Shown here piece after piece: positions 23,404 through 32,123 of a stretch of DNA of 32,123 nucleotides; positions within the stretch are counted from its first letter, which is position 1, and every line of letters begins with the position of its first letter. A program made the position numbers and the translations under genes. This DNA comes from Parachlorella kessleri (lineage: Eukaryota; Chlorophyta; Trebouxiophyceae; Chlorellales; Chlorellaceae), in assembly GCA_001598975.1 (NCBI GenBank), contig BBXU01002238.1, positions 1 through 32,123 on the forward strand. Reading direction: 5' to 3'. Under the pieces are notes generated by a model, which searched no databases, had not been told where the DNA came from, and saw only the letters and a list, made by a program, of their open reading frames with translations.

Positions 23404-23642
23404 GCCATCATTGGTAGCTAACGAGGATTGAGGCGGTATATGTAGATGCTGCATGTGGGAGCACTAGCAACTTGGGGATTGGTGTCATTTCGTACTTCCA
23501 TTGCCAGCCGGGCACCCTGGACTCCAAAGGCAGGCAGGCTTCAGACCTTCCTTTACTCAGCTGCAAGTGATTAACAACCAAATCTACCAGTTCACCACAG
23601 CTACCACACTCGTTGTTGCCATTAGTTCGCAGAGCAAGTGCT

Positions 23643-23647
23643 TTACA
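23643..23647 (-). terminator. Candidate TGTAA polyadenylation signal for the F-box/LRR gene
   Basis: TTACA on plus (TGTAA on minus), about 180 nt past the stop. A second TGTAA overlaps the stop codon itself (23822-23826) and is too early to serve. Confidence 0.5.
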
Positions 23648-23821
23648 AGGCACCGAAAAGAACCGAATGACCCTGTATGCAAGGCGGAACCTGGAGCGCA
23701 AGCGCACATAGCTTCCTTCAAGGCAGCCTGAGGCACCGGTGCATAGAAGAACAATATGCAGCAGCTGTCGCTGAGGGGTTGCCTGAAGTGGATTGACAGT
23801 GGCTTTGACTAGACAACCCGC

Positions 23822-26729
23822 TTACACCAGAGTTCCCAGCACTGAGGCTATCAACTCCCGCTCCAATGGACCAATGCCATTGAGGCTGGGCCCATCCCCG
23901 GGCACGTCATTCCCTGCCACCCTTTGCCACCTCCCCTCAAGAAGCTGCCTGTGGGGGTGCATGCACTGGCACCCCTCAGGCAACGCGGCATGCAGCTCAT
24001 CCCAGTTATTGTGTGCGAGACAACTGAGGGTGAGATCCAGGTACGACAGGGCGCTGCAGCTGCGTGCCAGCTCCACAGGCAGTGGCATGGTAGGGTTGTT
24101 CTGCAGCTCCAGGTGGCACAGGTGGACAAGGTAGGGCGCCGGAGCATGTGAAACCTCGATGTCGCCGCTCGCATGTGTCAAGGTAGTGCTCAGAAGTGTT
24201 GGGCAGTCTTCGTAGAGGAGGTTGTAGCCCAGCAAGAGAGTGCGGAGCTCAGGCAGCTGACACACTGGCAGTGGCATGCCAGCCAGTGCGCATTTTGTCA
24301 GGTCCAGGCATCTGCATGGGGCACCAGCAGACGCTGTGTCATTACACACTTGACGGGATATTGGGCAAGCCAGGGCCTGCCGTTGGCCCACCCACGCCCA
24401 CTAAGACACTCTAGCTAGTTGTTGCGGGTCCATCGACGTCGACATGGGGATGTGCAAGTACCCAACTATACATAGTTATTACTCCCCAGCAGCTTTGCGG
24501 GCAGCAGATGCTGCCAGGATGCATATAGACAAGGCAACATGCCCAGTAAGCTAATTCCCATACAGTTTCATAGCCCGACAGGGGGCACTGCAGCACTTGC
24601 CGTAAGTGGACCAGCGCTGTGAGGGGGTGGAAGCCCTCGCCGAGCCAGGCATCCCTCTGATCATCATCAGGCTCACAGTCTGCACCAGGAAAGCACCCAT
24701 GGAGCCTCCATGTAGGCCATGCATGACAAACGCGTTGGTAGACATCGGGCATCCCAGCACTACCGCTCCATGTAGGGTGCAAACTTGGTGCCAGGAAGCA
24801 ATGCAGCACCTCCGCTGAGCCCAGCTGAATAATCCCTGGGAACACGCTCGCATGTGGGACCCGTGGATGGGTGATGGCTCTAACATGCATTGCGCCTGCA
24901 CCTGCCAGTCCCAGCATGGTCAGCTGTGTGAGCTTCGCCACCACAGCAGGCACAGCGGCCAGAGGGCTGCACGGAAAGGCCAGTTGCTCCAGCCCTGTCA
25001 GAGAGCCAAGCGGTGCAAAGACCGCTTCAGCTTCCTCTCTGTCATCTGCAGCTGCCACAGAAACCTCGCCCAATTGATGGATGGGTGGACCTTGCAAAAT
25101 GAAGCAAAGCATGCTATGTACAGGTGCTGCAAATGGATGCAGCTGGCATGCAGAGCAACGGTTTGATTGACACTACTTAAACTTGCCTGAGTATGCACTG
25201 TATGCAGCAGCCGTGCCAAGCGTTATGTGGCGGAGGTTGTGCAGGCTAGAGAAGGCTGCAGGTAGAAAGTCCCAGCCAGCCAGGTCCTCAAAGGCCTCCC
25301 CCACTCTGGCATTCCAGGGTAAGCAAGAGGACAGGGTCAGACGAGGGGCCGGACAGCGGACAGTGCCTTTCGGCAGCCACTTAAGGTTTCAACGGCATCG
25401 AAGCCAAGCAGTCCAAAGGCTGGCAAGGTCAACCAGGGACCCTGTACACACTCCGCACACATAAATGCACCACACCTGTCCACATGAAGCCGTGTCAAGG
25501 ACTGCGGCAGCTCCAGCTCCCCCAGATCGAACAGGCAGTCCTCCAGCTGAAGGTCTTCGAGCCGAGTGAGGTCGCTGTACGGTTGGGAAGAGGGAGGGCA
25601 ACTGAGCAGGGTGTGTGGTTGGCAAGGAGGCTACCCTGGCTTGGAAACTTTGCCCCAAGCTGTTGCTCCACCAGCTTGAGCTCATGCACAAAGCTGGTGG
25701 CAACGTCCTAATGGGAGGGGCGCAGCCGGCTGCCTTCTCCACACTTCATAATCCACAGCCTTCTCAGCCTCCCAGGAAGCTTACCCGAGGAATCGCAAGG
25801 TGTGCCAGACATACCCCCAGGCTTTGCTGGCAGCGCCTTTCAGCGTCAGCTTGCGAAGCGCAGGCGCCAGCGGGGGCAGCAGCTGTTGCAGCTCCAGCAA
25901 CGCCTCGGGGTAGCCCAGGAGCACTTCAGCCTCCTGCAAGGCCACAAGGGGTTGCCTCGGGTGTATCAGACGGCCGCGCAAGGGCAGGCCGGCAGCTGCC
26001 AAAATCAGCCGCTCCTGCCTAGCCGGGTGGAGAGTGTGAGCTGCAGCACCAACTATCAGGACAAAACAACTGTCAGCGTGCCTGGATGTGTGTCCCGCGC
26101 GCTGCCAGCCACGCGCCCATGCAGTCTAGGTCCAGGACGCAGGGGGTGCGGTAGCTGTTGCGCCTGCACGCAGGGCAAGGTCAAATAGAGTGAGGTGAAG
26201 TCGCTTTGAGCGGTTTGGGTCAGCAACCAATTCACTCGCACAGGCGTGTGGCTGACAGAACAGCTTACCTTGGATTCACGAGTCAGTAGGCCGTAAAGGT
26301 GGCCCTCTTCTGGACAAGGCAGGCTACGACACGCCTCGAGGCTTTCAAAACTTGGAGGCACCGTACCTGTCGCGGCCTTTGCTCAGGCGGGGCTGCAGCT
26401 CTAGGCGGACCCTGTGCCACAGGGCCCCTTGGGTGCGAAGTAGTGCTGCCCACCGCTTGCAAACCTACGGCAGCAGCGGAAGCGAACGTTACTTTGGCCG
26501 CACAAGCCAAGCTGGGTCTGCTTCGGGAGGCTGATGTAGCTGGTCAGGCAGGTAGACCCAAGCGGCCCCAGCTATCAAAAGAGGCTTGGGGTCCTGAGGC
26601 TGCCCTTCTGCACCTCTGCGATGGTCCCAGTACCTGGCTTGCGGTCCTCCTGAGCTCCTCGCTGTCCAGGCAGGACAGGACGGAGGCCAGGAGGTCGTCC
26701 GAGAGGCGCCCAACAGGGCTCGGCCCCAT
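23822..26729 (-). CDS. F-box / leucine-rich-repeat protein
   Basis: Probable substrate receptor of an SCF ubiquitin ligase. The F-box would bind Skp1 and the repeats would bind the target, which is unknown. Exons, minus strand: 26729-26634, 26464-26367, 26163-26082, 26014-25785, 25574-25476, 25305-25187, 25090-24902, 24679-24601, 24311-23822; 1482 nt, 493 aa. The F-box spans residues about 5-55: VGRLSDDLLASVLSCLDSEE followed, across the first intron, by VCKRWAALL and LWHRVRLEL. The repeats follow with L-x-x-L-x-L patterning: ALRKLTLKG, LTRLEDLQLEDC, LHNLRHITLG, LTQLTMLGLAG, LVHLRCLDLTKC, LPELRTLLLGYN, LCHLELQNN and LSYLDLTLS. Continuity of frame and repeat spacing requires three GC-AG introns (donors at 26081, 25186 and 24600). 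An alternative exon at 26323-26269 would break the frame and was not used. Confidence 0.87.
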
Positions 26730-27491
26730 GAAACCCTGTGGCGTGCACCTAAGGAGGCGCTAGCAACGATGTTCACTGTCCGTCCCTGGGCTGGGCTTGC
26801 CGTGCAGCGGTTTGTGTGAGGTTTAGGTGGTTTGCCCCCGCAAGAACAGATCAGGTGACAGAGTTTGCGATCAGATGCGTCAGGTAGCCTCCTTACAGCG
26901 AACATCCTTTGGGTCTATTTGTTGATGGCAACGCTGGGTCTGGCATGACGACTTTTAAGGTGCGCTGGTGTCGGTATGCGCCAGTTGAGGCAGGCACGTC
27001 CGCACCGGCAGTCCCTGCAAGCCCAGGTGACCCCATCAGTGCAGTGCGCGCAGCATGCCGCGCGAGTATGTACCAATAGCTTAGGGACCGACTACCCGCG
27101 GGCTCAACGTCGGTCAAGGCCGACTTGCAGGCGAGCCTATTCATGGCGGAACGCGCCGGTGGAAAATGTGTGATGCATTTGAGCCTTGCCTGAGCGTCGC
27201 ATGTGGATGCACTTTTGGGTCAGCGCAGTATAGGGCGCCCATCGCGTAACCCGCTCCTGAGGATCTGGGATCGAGCACAACGTCTAGCTTGTTCTTAATT
27301 TCCGTGCGAGGCCGGCCACTTAGGAGTCAGAAGCCACCAGTCTGAGCACCTACCTGCGGGCAGAGGCCTAGTTAGATTACAAATAATACGGTACAGCCGA
27401 CCAGGGGTTGCAGAGCCACGAGCTCAGCCGCGGCTTGGTAATACAGCCAAAGAGGAGCTTGCAAGCGCCCGATCGCAGGAGCAAGCGGGGC
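26730..27491. other. Divergent intergenic region: F-box/LRR and CCCH zinc-finger promoters
   Basis: About 760 bp between divergent start codons, the roomiest promoter space of the three divergent pairs here. I see no TATA box at a convincing distance, no repeats and no RNA gene. Confidence 0.5.
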
Positions 27492-30400
27492 ATGGCGTCG
27501 CCCTTTCGCACCAATGACCTGCCGGGCCTGCCAGACGACCCGGAGGAGAGGGAGCTTTTCGAGCAATACGTCCTCAAGGTGAGAGAGGTCGACGCATGGC
27601 TCACACGAGGACTTGTGTCGTTGGCACGGCTGGCGACGGTCTCCACGGTATTGGAAACCTCTAGTGCCCCCCTTCGAGGGGTACTTCAGCCCATCAAGGA
27701 CCTATCTTGCACCTTTTTAAGCGTCATGGTCGTGGCGAGGACGTAACGCGAATAACCACCTGAGGGCCGGCATGCTGAGTCAGAGGGCTGTGGTCCACTC
27801 ATGCAGGGGGGTGCCTTGCTAACCTAGTGCACACACCCAGCACCCGGACAAACCGCTGGGGCAAACCAGCCTATGCAACCTGCACCCCCTGCACGTCTTT
27901 GCACCTACTGCCTCAGATATGCCTGACCCACGACAGCTAGGTCAGCACTGCCTGGCCGGCCGGCTAGGGAACCAGCTGGGGAAATAGTGACCAGGGCTGA
28001 TGGCCTGGTGTCTCCAGCTACTCCAATCGCAGGTGTCATACCACCTCGGCGCAGAGGGTGCCGCTGTCAAGAGGCTGGCAACCGGGGGTAGCCTGCCCAG
28101 ACCTGCGGGCACTTAAACTGCTCTCCTTAGGGCATAAAGCAACAATCAAGGACCTGCGGCTTGTTGCAAGTGCAGGTGGCACCCTGCCCCCTGAGGTGTG
28201 TGCACGACTGGAGCAGCTGCCCCTACGCTCACCAGACGGAGCGTGCCAAGCGCAGGGACCCCCGCGTGTTTGCCTACACAGGCATTGCCTGCCTGAGCAT
28301 GAAACAGGTATGGAGGCTGGTGTCATACCGTGGGTCACCACCTGTCTGCGCCCGTGTGTCTCGCCTGCGGGCCCACTTCGCTGACGACCTGCTCGGCGTG
28401 CGGCAGCGTGCCTACGCATGAATGGACAGGGGTGTTTCATGCCTTCCATGGAGCCCCCATGCGTGCGCTTAGGCCGGCCCCTGCATGCACTTTGCAGGAA
28501 GGCAAGTGCGCGCTGGGCGACAGCTGCCCGTATGCCCACAGCGCCTTTGAGTACTGGCTGCACCCCACCAGGTGAGCACCCAGCCTTCCCTAGCCCCGGG
28601 TACGCCTGCCGTCTGTAGCCGGGGGTAACCACACAGGGTGTACCCTACCGCGCTTGCACCGCGCACAACGTCGCATGGGTTGGGGGCCACCCCCCTGCTG
28701 TGCGAACTGTGGCCCAGCCAGCAGCACTATGCGGCCTGGTAGCATAAATGCTCCTTGCCGGCCTCCGCTGCGCTGCATGACAGCGGCACAGCTGTACCGC
28801 AACTGTAACGCTTGGGTGCAGTGTACGACTGCGACCAGCTGCTGTGCTGTTCTGTGCTGCCCCTCCAGGTACCACACCGCCATCTGCAGCCAGGGCCCAG
28901 GCTGCACCCGCAAGATCTGCTTCTTCGCCCACTCCCCCATGGAACTGCGCACGCCCTCGGAGCGGCCCGGGGCCTTTGCCACCGGGGGGGCCCTGCCCAT
29001 GATGGGTGCGGGGGGGGCCCTGCCCCTGCCCATCTGCTCCCGCGCCAGCAGCCTGCAGGGCAGCCTGGCCGCGGCGCTGCAGCAGCTGCAGGAGCAGCAC
29101 GCCCCTCCCGCCACCCCCCTGGCCATCCAGCGCTCTGGCAGCGACGACAGCAACAACAGCGCCATCTCGACCATCCACCCCGTCCGCCCGGGCAGCCCCA
29201 GCAGCCTGCTGGAGGGCGCCGGCGCCGGCGGGGCAGCGGGTGGGCTGGACCAAGCCACACTGGCGGCGCTGAGAGCGCTGGTGCCTCCAGGCAGCAGCGG
29301 GGGCCCAGGCACTGTGTCGCTGCAGCTGCCGCCCGCCTCCCTGCCCAGCGGTGGCCAGGTGAGAGATAAACTCCTTGGTGGTGTGATAAAAACGACAACC
29401 TTGAAATTGAGTGTGCCATGTGCTTTCATTAAGTGGGATGCGGGGGCTGCTGCTCCGCTAGTGGCGCTTGGTGTATGGCTGGTCCGTAGGTATCTGCCCA
29501 TCCCTTGCAAGAAGGTGTTTGCGGCCCACTGCTTGCCTGGCTGCTGTCTCACCACCCACGTGCGCGCTCCTGCCAACAGCGGCGCTATCGCGGCTGCACA
29601 GCTACCATTTGCCTGACTGTCGTCCTTTCCCCGTCCGGCCGCGCAGGTCAGCGGGTGGCTGCATGGCACCAGCCCAACGTGCACCGGCATGATGCAGTCC
29701 GCCTTCTTGGGCAGCCCAGCCTCAGCTGGCTTCCCCGCGGGCTCCTTCACACCCCCCAGCCCCGCCCTCACCTGCGCCAAGCCTTCTGCCCTGGATGTGA
29801 GTGCTGCTGTTGCTTATGAAACAACCTCCTGGGCGATTGCTCAGTATCTGCGTCTTGCCAGCAGGATCTTGCCACGCATCAGAGACGACAAAGAGCCTGG
29901 ACTCTCCTGAACTCATGGACAACAAAAGGCGCGTTGACAGTCGGACCTCTACGCATGTTGTGAAGAGAGGTAATAACAACCTGGCTTACAATTCGGACAC
30001 CTTCCGTGCCCCCTCCCCCCCTCTGCAGGGCGCCGCTGCAACCGACAAGGCGGCCGCGCTGATCCAAGCGGTGCTGGATGAGGTGGCGGCGGGCCGGCTG
30101 GAGCTCAACCAGGCCGCCGCCCTCCTCAGCAGCCTGGCGCCGCCCAAGCAGGGGCCGGCTGCCGCCGCGTCAGGTGTGTTGCCCGGCCAGCAGGCTGGGC
30201 AGTCTATGGCGCCAGGCGTGTGGGATGGGCGGTGCAGTGTGGTGGTAGGAGAGCCTGGGGTGGGGCGTCAGTCTTCCCTGGGTTCTGCCCTCCCTGCTGG
30301 GCTGGTGGGGATGGATACCGCTACGTCTGGGCAGCTTTGGTGAGAGGGAGCGCAGGCGAGAGCGCGCGGGAGAGAGGAGGGAGAGAAAGAAGTCGCCGTG

Positions 30401-30593
30401 GCTGTGGCCGGCTGCTTCCTGTCCGGTGTCTGTCTGACACTGCGTGCCGGCAGGGTTTTTTGGTGCATGCATACTACTTTGTTTGCTCTAGGCTTGAGGC
30501 GAGGGCGCGCGTCTGCGCGCTGTTCAGTCCGAGAACTCAACGGACGATCGCACCTGTGTGCTATCTTTGTGTTTGGCAGTTGACAGAAAGTGA
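27492..30593 (+). CDS. Plant-type tandem CCCH zinc-finger protein (RR-TZF)
   Basis: Predicted RNA-binding regulator; plant members act in mRNA decay and translation control and localise to cytoplasmic granules. Exons: 27492-27578, 28176-28307, 28498-28571, 28869-29358, 29647-29796, 30029-30173, 30580-30593; 1092 nt, 363 aa. The hallmark plant array is exact. An arginine-rich pre-finger C33-x5-H39-x4-C44-x3-H48 is followed by AKRRDPR (53-59). Finger 1 is C68-x8-C77-x5-C83-x3-H87, then a 16-residue linker, then finger 2 C104-x5-C110-x4-C115-x3-H119. Downstream is low-complexity Gly/Ala/Pro/Ser sequence with GGALP repeated, then a short helical segment DKAAALIQAVLDEV near the end. The final exon encodes only VDRK; if the last intron is retained, the frame ends instead at 30343. 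An in-frame Met at 27408 is an alternative start. Confidence 0.93.
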
Positions 30594-31390
30594 TGACCGC
30601 TCTCAGTCCCCCCCCAGTGGTGCTCCCTATCTTGCTTGGTTGGGTTGAGTCTGGTACCGCATACATATAGTTTCCGGCAGCCTCAGCTGGTTGGGCAATT
30701 CCTTGGCTGGATGTATTTTTCCCTATTGCAAATGAATACCAGTGTGGGTTTAGATGCCCGCAAGCAGGCTGTGCGGCTTGTGCGCGCACCTGCAATTTGT
30801 GTTGAACGACGCGCTGAGGCTTGTCTGCTACCCACTTTGTACGTCTGTCAACACTCCCCGGGTGCGTAGGGCCTCCCTCCGATTTGTGCAAGCCAGTGGT
30901 TTACTTCCTTTACCCGTCGTCACCCCTCTTTCTAGTATATACTGCGTGCGCAGCTGTCGGTATGCGGTATTGCTGTGTGCAGTGCGCCCACTGGGCACCC
31001 AGCTGAGCGTGCTTTTTGTTGGGATTAGTGTGTCTCGAGCCCTGCGTCAACTGTAGCTGCACTTACCACTCGCTCATTTGGATCCCAGCCAGGGTTGCAG
31101 GCTGGGACTCTGTCGTTGTCTAATCTTCCTTGCCCCGTTTGATTTCATACTGGGACAGCATTTAGTGTGTGTATGAGCGCTTCCACCTTTGCTAAGTATG
31201 CTAATGCTATGTCCCCAAATTTGCTTTGGTCCACCCCTCTGGGATACAATGTTCCGGTGTGTGTTGTGGTGTCGATGTGGGCAGCCATGCTCGTGGCTCG
31301 TTGCCACTCTCGTTGATTTTCATGCCAACCTGGGGCGTGGCAGCCACTGGTTCGGTATGTTTGAGTAACGGCTGGATTTTACCTCCCAGC

Positions 31391-31395
31391 TTACA
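31391..31395 (-). terminator. Candidate TGTAA polyadenylation signal for midasin
   Basis: TTACA on plus (TGTAA on minus), about 380 nt past the midasin stop, the first such motif downstream. Confidence 0.4.
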
Positions 31396-31530
31396 CGGAG
31401 ATCGGGCTGAGCGCTCGAGTTCTTGAGAGGGGTTAAGTACTCTGCCTTTTTGAATGGGTAGTCTTGATGTGATCACGAGGCAGGCTGCCTTTGATTTATA
31501 CTTTGCATGCATGCTTGTGAAACCCATTGA

Positions 31531-31607
31531 ACACTTAGCGTCTATCTGCCTATGCAACCTGTGTAATGACACTTAGCGCCTATCTGCCTATGCAACTCCA
31601 TGTAATG
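31531..31607 (+). repeat. Tandem duplication of a ~38-bp block ending in TGTAATG
   Basis: Copy 1 (31531-31568) and copy 2 (31569-31607) both begin ACACTTAGCG and share TCTGCCTATGCAAC and TGTAATG, differing by one substitution near the start and a small change before the TGTAA. Both copies carry TGTAA (31562-31566 and 31601-31605), so the duplication doubles the candidate polyadenylation signal of the zinc-finger gene. Confidence 0.85.
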
Positions 31608-31771
31608 CACCTATGCTAACAACTCAGGCAAGACCCAGGCCTGGCCAGGAGCATACTTGCATCGGACCCTGTTAGTACAATCAGCCCCAACCTGCCACCG
31701 TTACTAATATGCGTTCAGCAGCAACAGCAGACCATCACCGATTCCTCCAGATACCAGCCAAGTTTTCCAGA

Positions 31772-32123
31772 TTAGGTACTACTCAGCTCGAACCACTGCC
31801 GTATCAGGTCAGCCAGTGTGCGTGGCAGCGCGGCGGTGTCCCTCAGCACGATGTAGAAGGGGAAGGGGAAGGAGTCCATGTACTGCGCAAACACCGGCTT
31901 GCCGCCAACAAAGCTGACGGTCTGCACCAGCACAACAGGCAGGCACACTCAGCAGAGCCAGCAGGGAGCCGCAACACACCTGCGCTTTGCTACCACACCC
32001 ACCCACCAGGATGGCTGCTGCAGGGAGGCCGGCCCCTGCCTGCCGGGTGCAGTCAGCCAGCCGTGGGTGGGTGCTGCAAGGCCCACCCACCCACCCGCCC
32101 ACCCACCCACCTGCATGTCCACC
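31772..32123 (-). CDS. MDN1: Midasin (AAA ATPase / MIDAS ribosome-biogenesis factor), C-terminal end, partial
   Basis: Only the 3' end lies in the window: the last exon 31921-31772 (49 residues plus stop) and the last 13 nt of the previous exon (32123-32111, reading VDMQ), joined in phase 0 across a 189-nt intron. The exon encodes MDSFPFPFYIVLRD followed by LPRTLADLIRQWFEL, which resembles the extreme C-terminus of midasin, after its VWA/MIDAS domain. Midasin (Rea1) is the giant dynein-like ATPase that strips assembly factors from pre-60S ribosomal particles in the nucleus. With so few residues the call rests on this one conserved tail. The remaining gene, expected to be very long, extends beyond the window. 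Confidence 0.75.
32082..32110. repeat. (CCCA)n tetranucleotide repeat at a splice donor
   Basis: About seven CCCA-like units (one GCCC variant) occupy the 5' end of the last midasin intron. On the minus strand the GTGGGT donor is itself part of the repeat. Confidence 0.85.

Larger units (their letters stand above)
22806..23821. other. Convergent intergenic region: ferroportin and F-box/LRR 3' UTRs
   Basis: About 1 kb between facing stop codons. It contains one plus-strand TGTAA at 23399 and a minus-strand TGTAA at 23643-23647. Here the signals do not cross, so the transcripts can end without overlap. No coding exon or tRNA-like fold noticed. Confidence 0.55.
30594..31771. other. Convergent intergenic region: CCCH zinc-finger and midasin 3' UTRs
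   Basis: About 1.2 kb between facing stops, less GC-rich than the exons. The first plus-strand TGTAA is at 31562, giving the zinc-finger mRNA a 3' UTR of nearly 1 kb, an expected place for regulation. The first minus-strand TGTAA for midasin is at 31391-31395, so the two transcripts would overlap. No coding exon noticed. Confidence 0.55.

Noticed and set aside
24483..24510. 28-nt micro-exon that could rescue the F-box/LRR frame with only GT donors
   Set aside because: It requires a 55-nt intron and gives an irregular repeat. A GC donor at 24600 gives a direct junction with normal leucine-rich-repeat spacing. It remains the main alternative.
25495..25689. Open segment (HELKLVEQQLGAKFPSQ) considered as an LRR exon
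   Set aside because: Its only good donor leaves the wrong phase for the next repeat exon, whereas direct joining of 25785 to 25574 gives an uninterrupted LGDLTRLEDLQLEDC repeat.
26269..26323. Candidate exon in the F-box/LRR gene (acceptor at 26324, strong donor GTAAGC)
   Set aside because: Including it puts the next exon, which reads as CVLDLDCMGAWLAARG, out of frame. Skipping it joins that exon in phase with the F-box exon.
28590..29780. 396-codon minus-strand open frame
   Set aside because: It lies antisense to the GC-rich fourth and fifth exons of the CCCH zinc-finger gene, whose sense strand encodes an exact plant finger array. The antisense protein is low-complexity Ala/Gly/Arg/Trp sequence with no family resemblance.

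Overview
The window is a piece of nuclear genome from a green alga, most likely a Chlorella-like trebouxiophyte. Every gene is broken by many short GT...AG introns. Coding exons are GC-rich, the proteins are plant-like (plastid double-domain Cpn20, plant-type tandem CCCH finger, plant long-chain-base phosphatase, IREG3/MAR1-type ferroportin), and TGTAA, the chlorophyte polyadenylation signal, lies downstream of several genes. There are no prokaryotic operons, no CRISPR arrays and no recognisable transposon. The lineage is inferred from gene style, not from a database match.

Layout: (1) 33-3203, minus: long-chain-base-1-phosphate phosphatase, 10 exons. (2) 3473-10202, plus: cytosolic phenylalanyl-tRNA synthetase beta subunit, 17 exons. 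(3) 11491-13561, minus: plastid-type glutathione S-transferase, 5 exons. (4) 13767-15295, plus: chloroplast co-chaperonin Cpn20, 4 exons. (5) 15783-18577, plus: bestrophin-like anion channel, 9 exons. (6) 19370-22805, plus: ferroportin/IREG-type metal transporter with a likely plastid presequence, 10 exons. (7) 23822-26729, minus: F-box/leucine-rich-repeat protein, 9 exons, three of its eight introns apparently GC-AG. (8) 27492-30593, plus: plant-type tandem CCCH zinc-finger protein, 7 exons. (9) 31772 to the window end, minus: the 3' end of midasin (MDN1).

Exon borders were set by hand from GT/GC...AG sites, reading-frame phase and family resemblance. For genes 1-8 the exon lengths sum to one open frame from ATG to stop. 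The weakest points are the first exons of genes 3 and 6, the last tiny exon of gene 8, and the GC donors of gene 7.

The genes do not form a pathway. Their arrangement is compact: three divergent pairs (1/2, 3/4, 7/8), two of them with starts only about 0.2-0.27 kb apart, and three convergent pairs (2/3, 6/7, 8/9). In two convergent pairs the first TGTAA signals of the two genes cross, so their 3' UTRs probably overlap. Three or four products are likely to act in the plastid (Cpn20, GST, ferroportin, perhaps the bestrophin). I did not find an undescribed multi-gene system. The most unusual signals are the clustered GC-AG introns, the crossing 3' ends with a tandem-duplicated TGTAA block, and a His/Gln-rich loop in the ferroportin.
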